A DNA stretch of 6,285 nucleotides from Anaerolineaceae bacterium UBA5224 (GTDB lineage: Bacteria; Chloroflexota; Anaerolineae; Anaerolineales; Anaerolineaceae). A program made the position numbers and the translations under genes. The stretch spans positions 1 through 6,285 of the forward strand of contig DHUW01000016.1 of the NCBI GenBank assembly GCA_002409365.1. The letters are read 5' to 3'. Position 1 is the first letter of the stretch. Every line of letters starts with the position of its first letter. Positions 1 to 6,285 of the stretch are shown here, in pieces. The notes beneath the pieces are model-generated. The model saw nothing but the letters and a program-made list of their open reading frames with translations, was not told the DNA's origin and ran no database searches.

Positions 1-1
1 C

Positions 2-154
2 AACTGGGAGGAGGCTCCCTCCGCCCGCTATTGTCACCCCCGTGAAGAACATTTGCTTCCGCTGCTGGTTTGTGCCGGATTGGCTCAGAAACCTGCTGAA
101 GTGATCTTCGATGACCAAATTCTGGGCAAACGCGGCCTGGCCTTTGGTTGGTAG
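2..154 (+). CDS. LigB/DODA-type extradiol ring-cleavage dioxygenase, C-terminal fragment
   Basis: The frame starting at base 2 is open from the window edge to a TAG at 152-154 and gives 50 residues of a C-terminus; the start lies upstream of the window. The segment has the pattern W-x-x-A-P-x-A-R-x-x-H-P-R-E-E-H-L-L-P-L, followed by a short V-C-A-G helix and a closing F-G-W. This matches the C-terminal end of the class III extradiol dioxygenase family (LigB subunit, DODA/YgiD-like), whose members are non-haem metal enzymes that open aromatic diols. The histidine in the HPREEH motif belongs to the conserved active-site region of that family. The substrate cannot be judged from this fragment. 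The gene ends only 16 nt before the -35 box of the tRNA promoter and does not look functionally linked to the downstream operon. Confidence 0.85.
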   Translation, partial: NWEEAPSARYCHPREEHLLPLLVCAGLAQKPAEVIFDDQILGKRGLAFGW

Positions 155-169
155 GTTAGCCTTTATTTA

Positions 170-197
170 TTGATAAACAGAGCATTTCAGGTATAAT
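170..197 (+). promoter_or_regulatory. Sigma-70-type promoter of the tRNA-Arg gene
   Basis: A TTGATA -35 box (170-175) and a perfect TATAAT -10 box (192-197) are separated by 16 bp. The predicted transcription start near 203-205 lies a few bases before the mature tRNA 5' end at 210, as expected for a tRNA with a short 5' leader. The assignment rests on box match, spacing and placement. Confidence 0.8.
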
Positions 198-209
198 ACT
201 TGCCTGCCT

Positions 210-282
210 GCCCTCGTAGCTCAATGGATAGAGTACCTGACTTCGAATCAGATGGTTGGGAGTTCGAATCTCTCCGGGGGCA
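210..282 (+). tRNA. tRNA-Arg (anticodon UCG)
   Basis: The 73-nt sequence folds as a complete cloverleaf. The acceptor stem pairs 210-216 with 275-281 over seven pairs including one G-U. The D stem pairs 219-222 with 231-234. The anticodon stem is 236-240 with 248-252, its outermost pair being a C-A mismatch. The variable loop is five bases. The T stem pairs 258-262 with 270-274 around a TTCGAAT loop. The seven-base anticodon loop (241-247) has TCG at 243-245, reading the Arg codon CGA and possibly CGG by wobble. The discriminator is A282. The 3' CCA is not encoded, so it must be added after transcription. No clear intrinsic terminator follows, only a T-rich stretch at about 283-299. Confidence 0.97.
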
Positions 283-358
283 TTTTAATTTCCTCCTTTC
301 GAATACGTCAACAACAGCAAACCAAAGGGTCAATTCCACGATCCTGATCTCCTTCGAA

Positions 359-392
359 ACGACAATTGTGCATCCATCGTATAATCTAGCTC
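359..392 (+). promoter_or_regulatory. Promoter of the kinase operon, placed for a leaderless or near-leaderless transcript
   Basis: A perfect TATAAT (380-385) ends only 7 nt before the ATG at 393. A start 6-8 nt after the -10 box would fall at 391-393, on or just before the start codon. A weak -35 candidate, ACGACA (359-364), lies 15 bp upstream of the -10; it keeps the GACA half of the consensus but the spacing is short. No Shine-Dalgarno sequence precedes the ATG, which fits leaderless initiation. An in-frame TAG at 387-389 rules out a start further upstream. The alternative is read-through from the tRNA promoter with a chance TATAAT. Confidence 0.6.
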
Positions 393-3290
393 ATGGCAAA
401 AACAGTACACGGACGGGAACGGATTTGGGAAATCCAGGAATTGATCGGCAGCGGTGACGCTGGCGAAGTTCTGCGGGTCGTCTCCCAACCTGGAAACCTA
501 CAAGGCGTGATGAAACGCCCAGTGCAAAATGTTTCTGGAGGCACCATTGTGCGCCAGGCAGGTCAAATAGAGACGGAAGGCAAGATTTTGGCAGCCCTGG
601 ATGGCATCAATTTTTCAAAAAACGAAGTCACGATCCACACTCCGCTGCTGCTCGACCGCAGCATTGAAGGTACCTCCAACACCGCAAACCTTTTCATGGT
701 CAGTGAAGAAATTAAAGGCAAATCGATTTCCTCGCTTCTGGCAGATCGTCTCACCACAGGACAGCCGATCCCGCAAAATGTAGTTTTGAAAGTGCTTTCC
801 AGCCTATTGCTCCTGCTGGAAATAGCGCATTCAAAAGGCGTTGTCTGGAATGACATCAAGATGGACCACATCTTCTGGAACCCGATAACAACCACCATGA
901 GTTTCATCGACTGGGGTAACGGCATCTTTTTCCAACCCCAGCCGGACCTTGAAAACAGTCCGGTCTGGCAAGACTACACGCAAATGTTCGAAGAGGGGTT
1001 CAATTTGCTTAACCAGGCTTCTTCGAACGTTATCGACGATCTGGACTGGCCTTTGCACTCTTCAGAAATCACGCTTAATGAAATCCCGCAGCTGCGTATG
1101 CGCGTTGAGTACTACGAAAATTACCTGACCATGCGAGCGATCGAGTACGAACTGTTCTTTGAACGGTTCACAAACTCGTTGACCAACATTGACGCCCTCA
1201 GGCAAGCCCTGGAGTTAAACGAGGAGCTGCGAAAGTTTGGCATTATCTCGGATCTCTCCCGCCTACGGGCAGCTTCCGAGATTTTGCTGATCAGGCTTCT
1301 GGCTGAAAGAGATTTCGGCCAGGTTGATCGAATGCTCAATGTAGTTGAAACTTCCTTGAAAGAGACTCTATCAATCCAGTGGAAGCTGGCAAGTTACTTG
1401 CTTAAGTTGAAAAAAGAAATCCCATCAGACGAGCTCAGCGAGTTGCTCAAATTTGTTTTCGCTTGCGATTGGGCAGAGGCGATTTGGAAAGCCAGAAACT
1501 TGATTGGGCGTGACTATTCGACCAGAGAACTCGCTTCTGTGGTTTATGCCATGCGCGACCTGTTTTTCGACTCAAGCTCTGTGACCACAGTTTATGCCGA
1601 CATGCTGAAATTCCTTTCCCAATTGGAAGAGCAACTCACTTATCTCAAAAATAACGCTTCCCTTGAATCGGAATTGGGCAACCGCCTGATCTCTCTCCAC
1701 AAGAGATTGCAGGTGATCGTATCTCACTGGTCCACATTATCTCCGGGTGAGGCACTTGGCAACCAGCTGTTTAACTTGCGTCAGATCATCAGCGAAGCCA
1801 CTGTGATGAGGCTGAGACTACCTGATGGGTTCTCTGACCGGCTCCAAAAAGCACTGGCGAGCATGCGTGAGATTTATCAATGCTGGAACTCTGCAGACAT
1901 TGAAGGCTGTCTTAAATCCACCAAGAAACTCTATACGATCGAGCCCACATTAGATTACCTCTTACCGCTTGCAGACTCATTCTCTCGCATGAAAGCTAAC
2001 CTGGCTGATTTTGAAGATGGACCTGAGGCAGATCAAACGGTTAACACTTTCGCATCGGCACTTTTAGCCCAATCTGAAGATCTGCATAAGCATCTCGGGG
2101 CTGCCGATTGGCTGGTTAATTACGACACAGCACTGCGGGAGATGAGCCGGGCAAACAATCTTGAAAACTTGCAGGATCTTGGTCGGAAGCAAAACTGGCC
2201 CACGCAGTGGGTCTTCCAGCCGAACCTGAAGCTGGACGTGCCTTACGTTCAATTAGCTCAAACCATGCTGACTGATGAGCAAAAGATTGAGTTAAGCACT
2301 TTTCACGAAAATCTCCATCTCCTGCAGTCAAGCGCAGAACAGTTGCTGAGCCTGCGCCAATATTTACCTTCCTCTTATGGCTCTTACAAGGAACTCGATG
2401 AGGAATTCCAATTCATTTTTTCAGGCATTCCCCGCGAACCGTATTCTCCAGATCTGAAAAATTTTCCAGCCGAGGATACGGACCAGGTGAAACTGGCTCT
2501 GAAAGTGCTCACTGAGGTTAATGAATGGAAAAAAGCAGCGGAGTCAGGAGAGTGGTCTTCACTGAATTCCATGACCGACGGCTTTGAACCTGGATGGGTA
2601 ATCCTGGATGATCTGAAAAAAGCAACCTTCATCTGGGTTAATGAAATATTACCCATCATCACTGACCTCAAGCAGCGCAAGTGGAAATCGACCCGATATA
2701 AAGAGATTCTCAAGCCTACGATACCCGAGCTGTCAGATGCCCAGGCTCATCTCTACACCTTCATATGTGAATGGCACAAAATCGAACACCAGGGCTTGTA
2801 TCCCGAATTGCTTAACGAGCTCATTTACCAGAGTGATGCTGCTCAAAAAGACTTTTTCGACGCCTGGCAAAAGTTGTCACGCTCAGATTCGGCTGTTCTG
2901 ACCTGGCTTGCACAAAACCAGCAGGGCGTTTTAAGCGAGATCAACCAGGTTTTGCTTACTCTCTACCGCTCTTTACGGGAGCTGCAGCGCAACTTCGAGG
3001 TTATCAACCAGCTCGAAATGGCACGAACACGTCTTGCCAGTAACGCAGCAGGTGACCTGATGTTTCTTTTGATCAAACTCGACGAAACCATCAATCCTGA
3101 CCACAAAGCCAATCCTGTCTTCAAACGATGGCAACGCCAATACCTGGATCTGCTCTCCGTGGCAGACAGTACCAAAATTCGCCAGGGTATCCAGGAAATT
3201 GAAGGCATACACCCGCTCCTGCCCTGGTTTGACGAACTGGTTCGACGAGATGCAGGCTACTTTGAACAGCCGGCTGCGCATCGATGGTAA
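393..3290 (+). CDS. Large protein with divergent N-terminal Ser/Thr-kinase-like domain and long helical-repeat C-terminus
   Basis: This 965-aa protein has no signal peptide or membrane segment and should be cytoplasmic. The kinase-like domain covers roughly residues 10-230. It has an intact glycine loop (GSGDAGEV, 19-26), a VAIK-type lysine K41 in VMKRP, a likely alpha-C glutamate E62, a hinge near 101-109 and an alpha-E helix ending in AH at 145-146. The catalytic loop reads WNDIKMDH (152-159): D154 and K156 are kept, the usual HRD histidine is W152, and the metal-binding Asn position is H159. DFG is replaced by DWG (173-175). Because the Lys, Glu and both Asp residues are present, catalysis is plausible. 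Residues 230-965 are almost entirely helical, with degenerate TPR-like units near 302-335, 355-385, 497-530, 714-745 and 920-950. The ATG at 393 is the first possible start, since a TAG lies two codons upstream, and later starts would remove the glycine loop. The gene leads a probable three-gene operon. The substrate is unknown; a protein-scaffolding role for the C-terminus is inferred. Confidence 0.93.
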   Translation: MAKTVHGRERIWEIQELIGSGDAGEVLRVVSQPGNLQGVMKRPVQNVSGGTIVRQAGQIETEGKILAALDGINFSKNEVTIHTPLLLDRSIEGTSNTANLFMVSEEIKGKSISSLLADRLTTGQPIPQNVVLKVLSSLLLLLEIAHSKGVVWNDIKMDHIFWNPITTTMSFIDWGNGIFFQPQPDLENSPVWQDYTQMFEEGFNLLNQASSNVIDDLDWPLHSSEITLNEIPQLRMRVEYYENYLTMRAIEYELFFERFTNSLTNIDALRQALELNEELRKFGIISDLSRLRAASEILLIRLLAERDFGQVDRMLNVVETSLKETLSIQWKLASYLLKLKKEIPSDELSELLKFVFACDWAEAIWKARNLIGRDYSTRELASVVYAMRDLFFDSSSVTTVYADMLKFLSQLEEQLTYLKNNASLESELGNRLISLHKRLQVIVSHWSTLSPGEALGNQLFNLRQIISEATVMRLRLPDGFSDRLQKALASMREIYQCWNSADIEGCLKSTKKLYTIEPTLDYLLPLADSFSRMKANLADFEDGPEADQTVNTFASALLAQSEDLHKHLGAADWLVNYDTALREMSRANNLENLQDLGRKQNWPTQWVFQPNLKLDVPYVQLAQTMLTDEQKIELSTFHENLHLLQSSAEQLLSLRQYLPSSYGSYKELDEEFQFIFSGIPREPYSPDLKNFPAEDTDQVKLALKVLTEVNEWKKAAESGEWSSLNSMTDGFEPGWVILDDLKKATFIWVNEILPIITDLKQRKWKSTRYKEILKPTIPELSDAQAHLYTFICEWHKIEHQGLYPELLNELIYQSDAAQKDFFDAWQKLSRSDSAVLTWLAQNQQGVLSEINQVLLTLYRSLRELQRNFEVINQLEMARTRLASNAAGDLMFLLIKLDETINPDHKANPVFKRWQRQYLDLLSVADSTKIRQGIQEIEGIHPLLPWFDELVRRDAGYFEQPAAHRW

Positions 3291-3293
3291 AAT
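3285..3293 (+). promoter_or_regulatory. Possible internal extended -10 promoter before the second kinase gene
   Basis: TGGTAAAAT (3285-3293) fits the extended -10 pattern TGnTAnAAT-like and overlaps the stop codon of the upstream gene. It would start transcription near 3300, about 15 nt before the ATG at 3315. No well-spaced -35 is visible; the best, TTGAAC at 3262-3267, is 20 bp away. A chance match is quite possible. Confidence 0.3.
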
Positions 3294-3314
3294 AGCTGGA
3301 CTTTACGAAAAAAT

Positions 3315-4325
3315 ATGCAACAAATCAAACTTGACTCTCAATCTGGCTTTTATTTAGCCGAACCTTTAGACACCTGGCTGACCGCGGGTCAGCACGATTT
3401 TGCCATCCCGGAAGCGGGCGGCTCAAGTGCACGTGTCTTCCTTTACAAACATATCTCAGGGAAAACACCCTTCAGCCGTGACCCTGCTTTTAAAGTTATG
3501 CGGCATGACAAAATTTCTTATGCCAAGCCGCTTTTCATCGAAGAATACAACATCCTGGCGAACCTGCGCGGACTGGGTAATTTAACGCCCATGTTGCAGG
3601 CAGGTTTTCTGAAAACAGACCCAAACACAACCTGGCCGTCCGAGATCGCCCCACTGACCAAGCAGATGGAAAAGCAAGGTGAGGGTGTAAATATCAAAGG
3701 TGATATGGATGTATACGAAGTGGACGAGATTGAAGACGTGCTCGCCCAAATTGAAGAGCGTATTCAGGATGGCTGGCTGCCTTTCCTGATCCTGGAACGC
3801 CGATGGGAAGATAACCTTTACTTGCTCTGTGATGCTGGTTATACCCGCGGTAATTTCGTCCGCAACCTGAGCATGAAACAGGTGCTGGACATCGCTGTTC
3901 AAATCTGTACATTACTTGAAGAAGCCCATGGCCAGGGCGCTACTTTTCTTGATCATAAATTGCTGCACTATTATTGGAACGAATTCCGTCAAAAGGTGGT
4001 CATCATTGATTGGAATATCGGTCACTGGCAGCCTAACAATTTCTCGCCAGAAGTTCAGCAAGCAGATATGGTTCAGTTCAGTTCCCGCGCCCTGCATCAT
4101 ATCTTTACGGGACGGCAGGCCCCTGGTTCGGTTGCGGTTGGACCCAACCGACCGGAAGACATCGCCAACTCTCCGACTCACTTCAAAGCCAGTTACTCAT
4201 TCGATGTTCAAAATCGTTTGAATGACCAGGAAATCCATTTCCTCGAAAAAGCTCTTGACGGTTACTATAAAAATCCCTCGGAGATGAAAGCTGCCCTGCA
4301 GGCTCTGCAACGCAAACGGCTCTAA
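3315..4325 (+). CDS. Stand-alone divergent protein-kinase-like protein (336 aa)
   Basis: The protein is about the size of a single kinase domain and has no signal peptide or membrane segment. The VAIK-type lysine is K60 in AFKVM and the alpha-C glutamate is probably E77. The hinge region is near LILERRW (158-164). The catalytic loop is FLDHKLLH (211-218), with D213 and K215 kept, the HRD His replaced by F211 and the metal-binding Asn by H218. DFG is replaced by DWN (232-234). The glycine loop is eroded: the positions aligned with GxGxxG read A34, G36 and A39. A C-lobe is recognisable: D251 with FSSRALHHIFTG (255-266) resembles the alpha-F region, and 303-330 resembles the final kinase helices. 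An acidic insert (about 102-152) lies between beta-4 and the hinge. The ATG at 3315 follows an A-rich leader with no good Shine-Dalgarno, 24 nt after the upstream stop. It shares its active-site signature with the upstream kinase. Whether it is an active kinase or a pseudokinase cannot be settled from sequence. Confidence 0.92.
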   Translation: MQQIKLDSQSGFYLAEPLDTWLTAGQHDFAIPEAGGSSARVFLYKHISGKTPFSRDPAFKVMRHDKISYAKPLFIEEYNILANLRGLGNLTPMLQAGFLKTDPNTTWPSEIAPLTKQMEKQGEGVNIKGDMDVYEVDEIEDVLAQIEERIQDGWLPFLILERRWEDNLYLLCDAGYTRGNFVRNLSMKQVLDIAVQICTLLEEAHGQGATFLDHKLLHYYWNEFRQKVVIIDWNIGHWQPNNFSPEVQQADMVQFSSRALHHIFTGRQAPGSVAVGPNRPEDIANSPTHFKASYSFDVQNRLNDQEIHFLEKALDGYYKNPSEMKAALQALQRKRL

Positions 4326-4353
4326 GTCCGCTTCCCTTTTGAAAGGACATTAA
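4326..4353 (+). promoter_or_regulatory. Strong Shine-Dalgarno inside a small inverted repeat
   Basis: AAAGGA (4342-4347) is followed by a 6-nt spacer and the ATG at 4354, the clearest ribosome binding site in the operon, and it fixes the start. The sequence CCTTTTGAAAGG (4335-4346) is self-complementary, and GTCC (4326-4329) can pair with GGAC (4345-4348), so the site could be partly masked. Ribosomes ending at the TAA 4323-4325 would open such a fold, giving translational coupling. The fold is short and its effect is inferred. Confidence 0.55.
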
Positions 4354-6285
4354 ATGGTTAGTTCATTAATTGAACAGGCAATGAAAGTGCTGTCCAGCAA
4401 GGACCCCACAGATGAGGAGCTCAGCCAGGCTGAAAGCGGTCTATCAACCTATCTGGAAGCTTTGGCAACCAACCGCATTGCGGATGATGTAGGCATCGAC
4501 GAGCTCGAAGAAGCCAATCGCCTTTTGCGCGAATTACGCCGCGAACGCAGCCGCCGTGCTGCCGGACCTGCCAGCATAGCTTCTCAACGTCAAGAAACAC
4601 CTCAATCAACAAATATTCCTTCCGCTGAAAAAGCAGAGTTCGAACCCGAATCGCCTTCATTCAGTCAGCCCTCAGCAACACGCCCCGAAACACCAGCTGG
4701 TGAGCAGGAGGCAGCATCCAAACCAGTGCTGGGAGATTTCTCGGAATCAACACCGATCACTCGCACTAACTTAGGCGATGCTGATGCGAACGGTATCGAT
4801 AGCGATCCACTCAAACGCTTCTTCCAATCCACACACGATCCGGAAGCGGAAAAGATGATGGATGAAGCTGAAGAGGCTTTTTATAAAGGTAATTACCAGG
4901 CGGCAATTCCGCTTTACGAAAAAGTGATCCAGATGGAACCGGGCTGGACACGAGCGCAGGAACACCACAGCGAAGCAGAAGATTACCTGCGTTCCGGCAA
5001 CATCCCTTCGGTCGCCCTGCCCCCTGAAGCCGGCAAAGCCTATGGTAAGGCGCAAAGCGCTGCCCGCGTTTTCCGTTACCAGGTGGCGCTTAAATATCTT
5101 GACGAAGCCTTTGATCACCTTGAAGATGCTGGTATCAAACGCTGGCGTGAGGGTGAGGAACTGCGCCACGACCTTGAAAACCAGATGCAGGCATACGATG
5201 TTTACCACGAAGGGCTCAATCTGCTCACACAAGGTGAATTGGTAACTGCACTGGGCAAGATCCAGACAGCCGCAAGTGCTGTGGCAATCCCTGAATACAT
5301 CGACAAAGCTGCCGAGGTGCGCACGGATATAGCCATGATCAACGAGGTAAGTGATCTGGTCAGTCTGAGTGGCAAGATTCCGCCTGCCAGGCTGGCGGAT
5401 GCCAAAAGCAAACTCGAAAAAATCCGTATGAAATACGGCGAAATCCCGCAATTGGGGCGTTTACGCAACCGCCTCGATCAGCTTGTCCCTGCCACAATTC
5501 AGTCTCTTCTGGATAACACCAGGCGATTTAAAGCAGAGGCTGCGAATGCACCCACGGTTGCACTGGCTCGCGAAAAGGTCACCGGTTCTCGTGAAAATCT
5601 TGATTATCTCAGGCAATTGGATGCTTACGATTCGGAGAGTCTCTCGCTTGAAAATGAGATAAGTGCACTCGAAACTGAGATCAGTACGAATGAAGATGCC
5701 ATCAAGAGGGCTGAAGCAGCACTTGAGAATGGAAATAAGTATTTCGCACTCGATGCCATCCGCATCAGTTCGAAAGCTCGTAAACGCTTCCCCCAGGATC
5801 CCCGTATTCTTGAGCTCAAGCGTGGTTTTCTGCCGACATACCTGGTGACTGGAATCGGTACTGTGGTGATCTTGGTGCTGCTTATCATGGGCATCAGCCT
5901 GGGAGCCAGGAAAATTTCTGATGCAGCTTATGAGCGCAACCTTGCACGCACTCCAACCGTGACCATGACACCGACGATCACGCTCACCCCGACAATGACA
6001 TTAACCCCGACGATCACCGTGACACCTACACCCGACTATTCACCCACACCTACCACTACAGTCACACCCACACCGGTCATGTTCGTCCGTGCTCTTCGAG
6101 ATGTTTGGGTCAGGACCGGCTGCTACGGTTCCTATAGCTCACCTGGACGTCTGCGGGAAGGAATGACCGTGCAATTGGTTTCCATGCCGGAGCGCCGTTT
6201 TGACGAATTTAACCGTGAATGTGTGTTGATTGAATATACTTCTGGAGATTACGCAATCATTGGATACGTGTTGATCGAGGATATT
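4354..6285 (+). CDS. TPR-like single-pass membrane protein with Thr/Pro linker and extracytoplasmic SH3-like domain (3' end outside window)
   Basis: The frame is open for 644 codons to the window end with no stop, so the protein is truncated here. Domains in order: a charged helical N-terminus (1-68); a low-complexity linker rich in P, E, S and Q (70-160); a TPR-like unit at 164-200 with the typical G-N-Y-x-x-A-I and M-E-P; further TPR-like or coiled-coil helices at 225-330 and 345-490, the last (448-488) again TPR-like; one hydrophobic segment at 492-517; a Thr/Pro linker with 6-residue repeats (533-574); and a beta-rich domain at 577-644 resembling bacterial SH3 (V-W-V-R-T-G near its start, G-Y-V near its end). 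Basic residues before the helix suggest the N-terminus is cytoplasmic and the SH3-like domain outside. C590 and C623 could form a disulfide. The start is set by AAAGGA 6 nt upstream. It is third in the operon, 28 nt after the second kinase. A sensor or scaffold role is inferred; SH3-type domains often bind cell-wall components or peptides. Confidence 0.93.
   Translation, partial: MVSSLIEQAMKVLSSKDPTDEELSQAESGLSTYLEALATNRIADDVGIDELEEANRLLRELRRERSRRAAGPASIASQRQETPQSTNIPSAEKAEFEPESPSFSQPSATRPETPAGEQEAASKPVLGDFSESTPITRTNLGDADANGIDSDPLKRFFQSTHDPEAEKMMDEAEEAFYKGNYQAAIPLYEKVIQMEPGWTRAQEHHSEAEDYLRSGNIPSVALPPEAGKAYGKAQSAARVFRYQVALKYLDEAFDHLEDAGIKRWREGEELRHDLENQMQAYDVYHEGLNLLTQGELVTALGKIQTAASAVAIPEYIDKAAEVRTDIAMINEVSDLVSLSGKIPPARLADAKSKLEKIRMKYGEIPQLGRLRNRLDQLVPATIQSLLDNTRRFKAEAANAPTVALAREKVTGSRENLDYLRQLDAYDSESLSLENEISALETEISTNEDAIKRAEAALENGNKYFALDAIRISSKARKRFPQDPRILELKRGFLPTYLVTGIGTVVILVLLIMGISLGARKISDAAYERNLARTPTVTMTPTITLTPTMTLTPTITVTPTPDYSPTPTTTVTPTPVMFVRALRDVWVRTGCYGSYSSPGRLREGMTVQLVSMPERRFDEFNRECVLIEYTSGDYAIIGYVLIEDI
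5950..6075 (+). repeat. In-gene Thr/Pro tandem repeat (18-nt units)
   Basis: Four consecutive 18-nt units (5950-5967, 5968-5985, 5986-6003, 6004-6021) encode TPTVTM, TPTITL, TPTMTL and TPTITV. A less regular T/P stretch continues to 6075. Synonymous codons differ among units (ACT, ACA and ACC for the leading Thr), so the repeat is conserved as protein and is not a recent DNA duplication. It forms the flexible linker between membrane helix and SH3-like domain. Such linkers are common in exported proteins of Anaerolineae. Confidence 0.9.

Noticed and set aside
210..282. tRNA-Arg as an integration site for a mobile island carrying the kinase operon
   Set aside because: No integrase, transposase or second copy of the tRNA 3' end is seen in the window. 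Position next to a tRNA alone is not enough.
242..358. Four TTCGAA sites (242, 263, 298, 353) as a repeat family
   Set aside because: Two are structural parts of the tRNA anticodon and T loops. The others share only the 6-bp core with no regular spacing.
361..370. ACAATTGT palindrome as an operator
   Set aside because: It is only an 8-bp perfect palindrome, with no second copy or recognised regulator site, so it is likely chance.
200..457. Plus-strand open frame of 85 codons beginning in the tRNA leader
   Set aside because: It reads through the whole tRNA-Arg gene and into the first kinase gene in another frame, so it is not a plausible protein.
780..840. Leucine-rich stretch in the first kinase (residues about 130-146) as a membrane segment
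   Set aside because: It sits just before the catalytic loop, where the kinase alpha-E helix belongs, and is too short and too embedded in the domain to be a membrane helix.
4771..5451. Long open frame on the minus strand (226 codons)
   Set aside because: It lies wholly inside the plus-strand membrane-protein gene, whose frame has clear TPR-like content. The minus-strand translation shows no recognisable domain and is a shadow frame.

Overview
This 6.3 kb window looks like part of a bacterial chromosome, most likely from the Chloroflexota (Anaerolineae-like). That placement is inferred from style: a membrane protein with a long Thr-Pro (TPT) linker leading to an extracytoplasmic SH3-like domain, large helical-repeat proteins and divergent kinase-like proteins. 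No phylogenetic marker here proves it. All genes read on the plus strand and coding density is high.

Layout: (i) 2-154 is the C-terminal end of a LigB/DODA-type extradiol ring-cleavage dioxygenase. (ii) 155-392 is a short non-coding region. It holds a near-consensus promoter (TTGATA/TATAAT), a complete tRNA-Arg(UCG) at 210-282, and a second TATAAT so close to the next start codon that the mRNA may be leaderless. (iii) 393-3290 encodes a 965-aa protein with an N-terminal Ser/Thr-kinase-like domain and about 700 residues of helical, degenerate-repeat sequence. (iv) 3315-4325 encodes a 336-aa stand-alone divergent kinase-like protein. (v) 4354 to the window end encodes a protein of at least 644 aa: TPR-like cytoplasmic repeats, one transmembrane helix, a Thr/Pro linker and an SH3-like domain outside the membrane. 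Its 3' end lies beyond the window.

The last three genes are spaced 24 and 28 nt apart and probably form an operon. Both kinase-like proteins carry the same unusual active-site signature, D-x-K-x2-H-x2-W-N-x9-D-W, with identical spacing. The usual HRD...N and DFG elements are altered in the same way, so the two appear to belong to one divergent kinase family. The working model, which is inference, is a split envelope-signalling module. The membrane protein would sense or scaffold at the cell surface through its SH3-like domain, and the two soluble kinase-like proteins would bind its cytoplasmic repeat region or act on it. I know of no named system with this architecture, and it is the main item of interest here.
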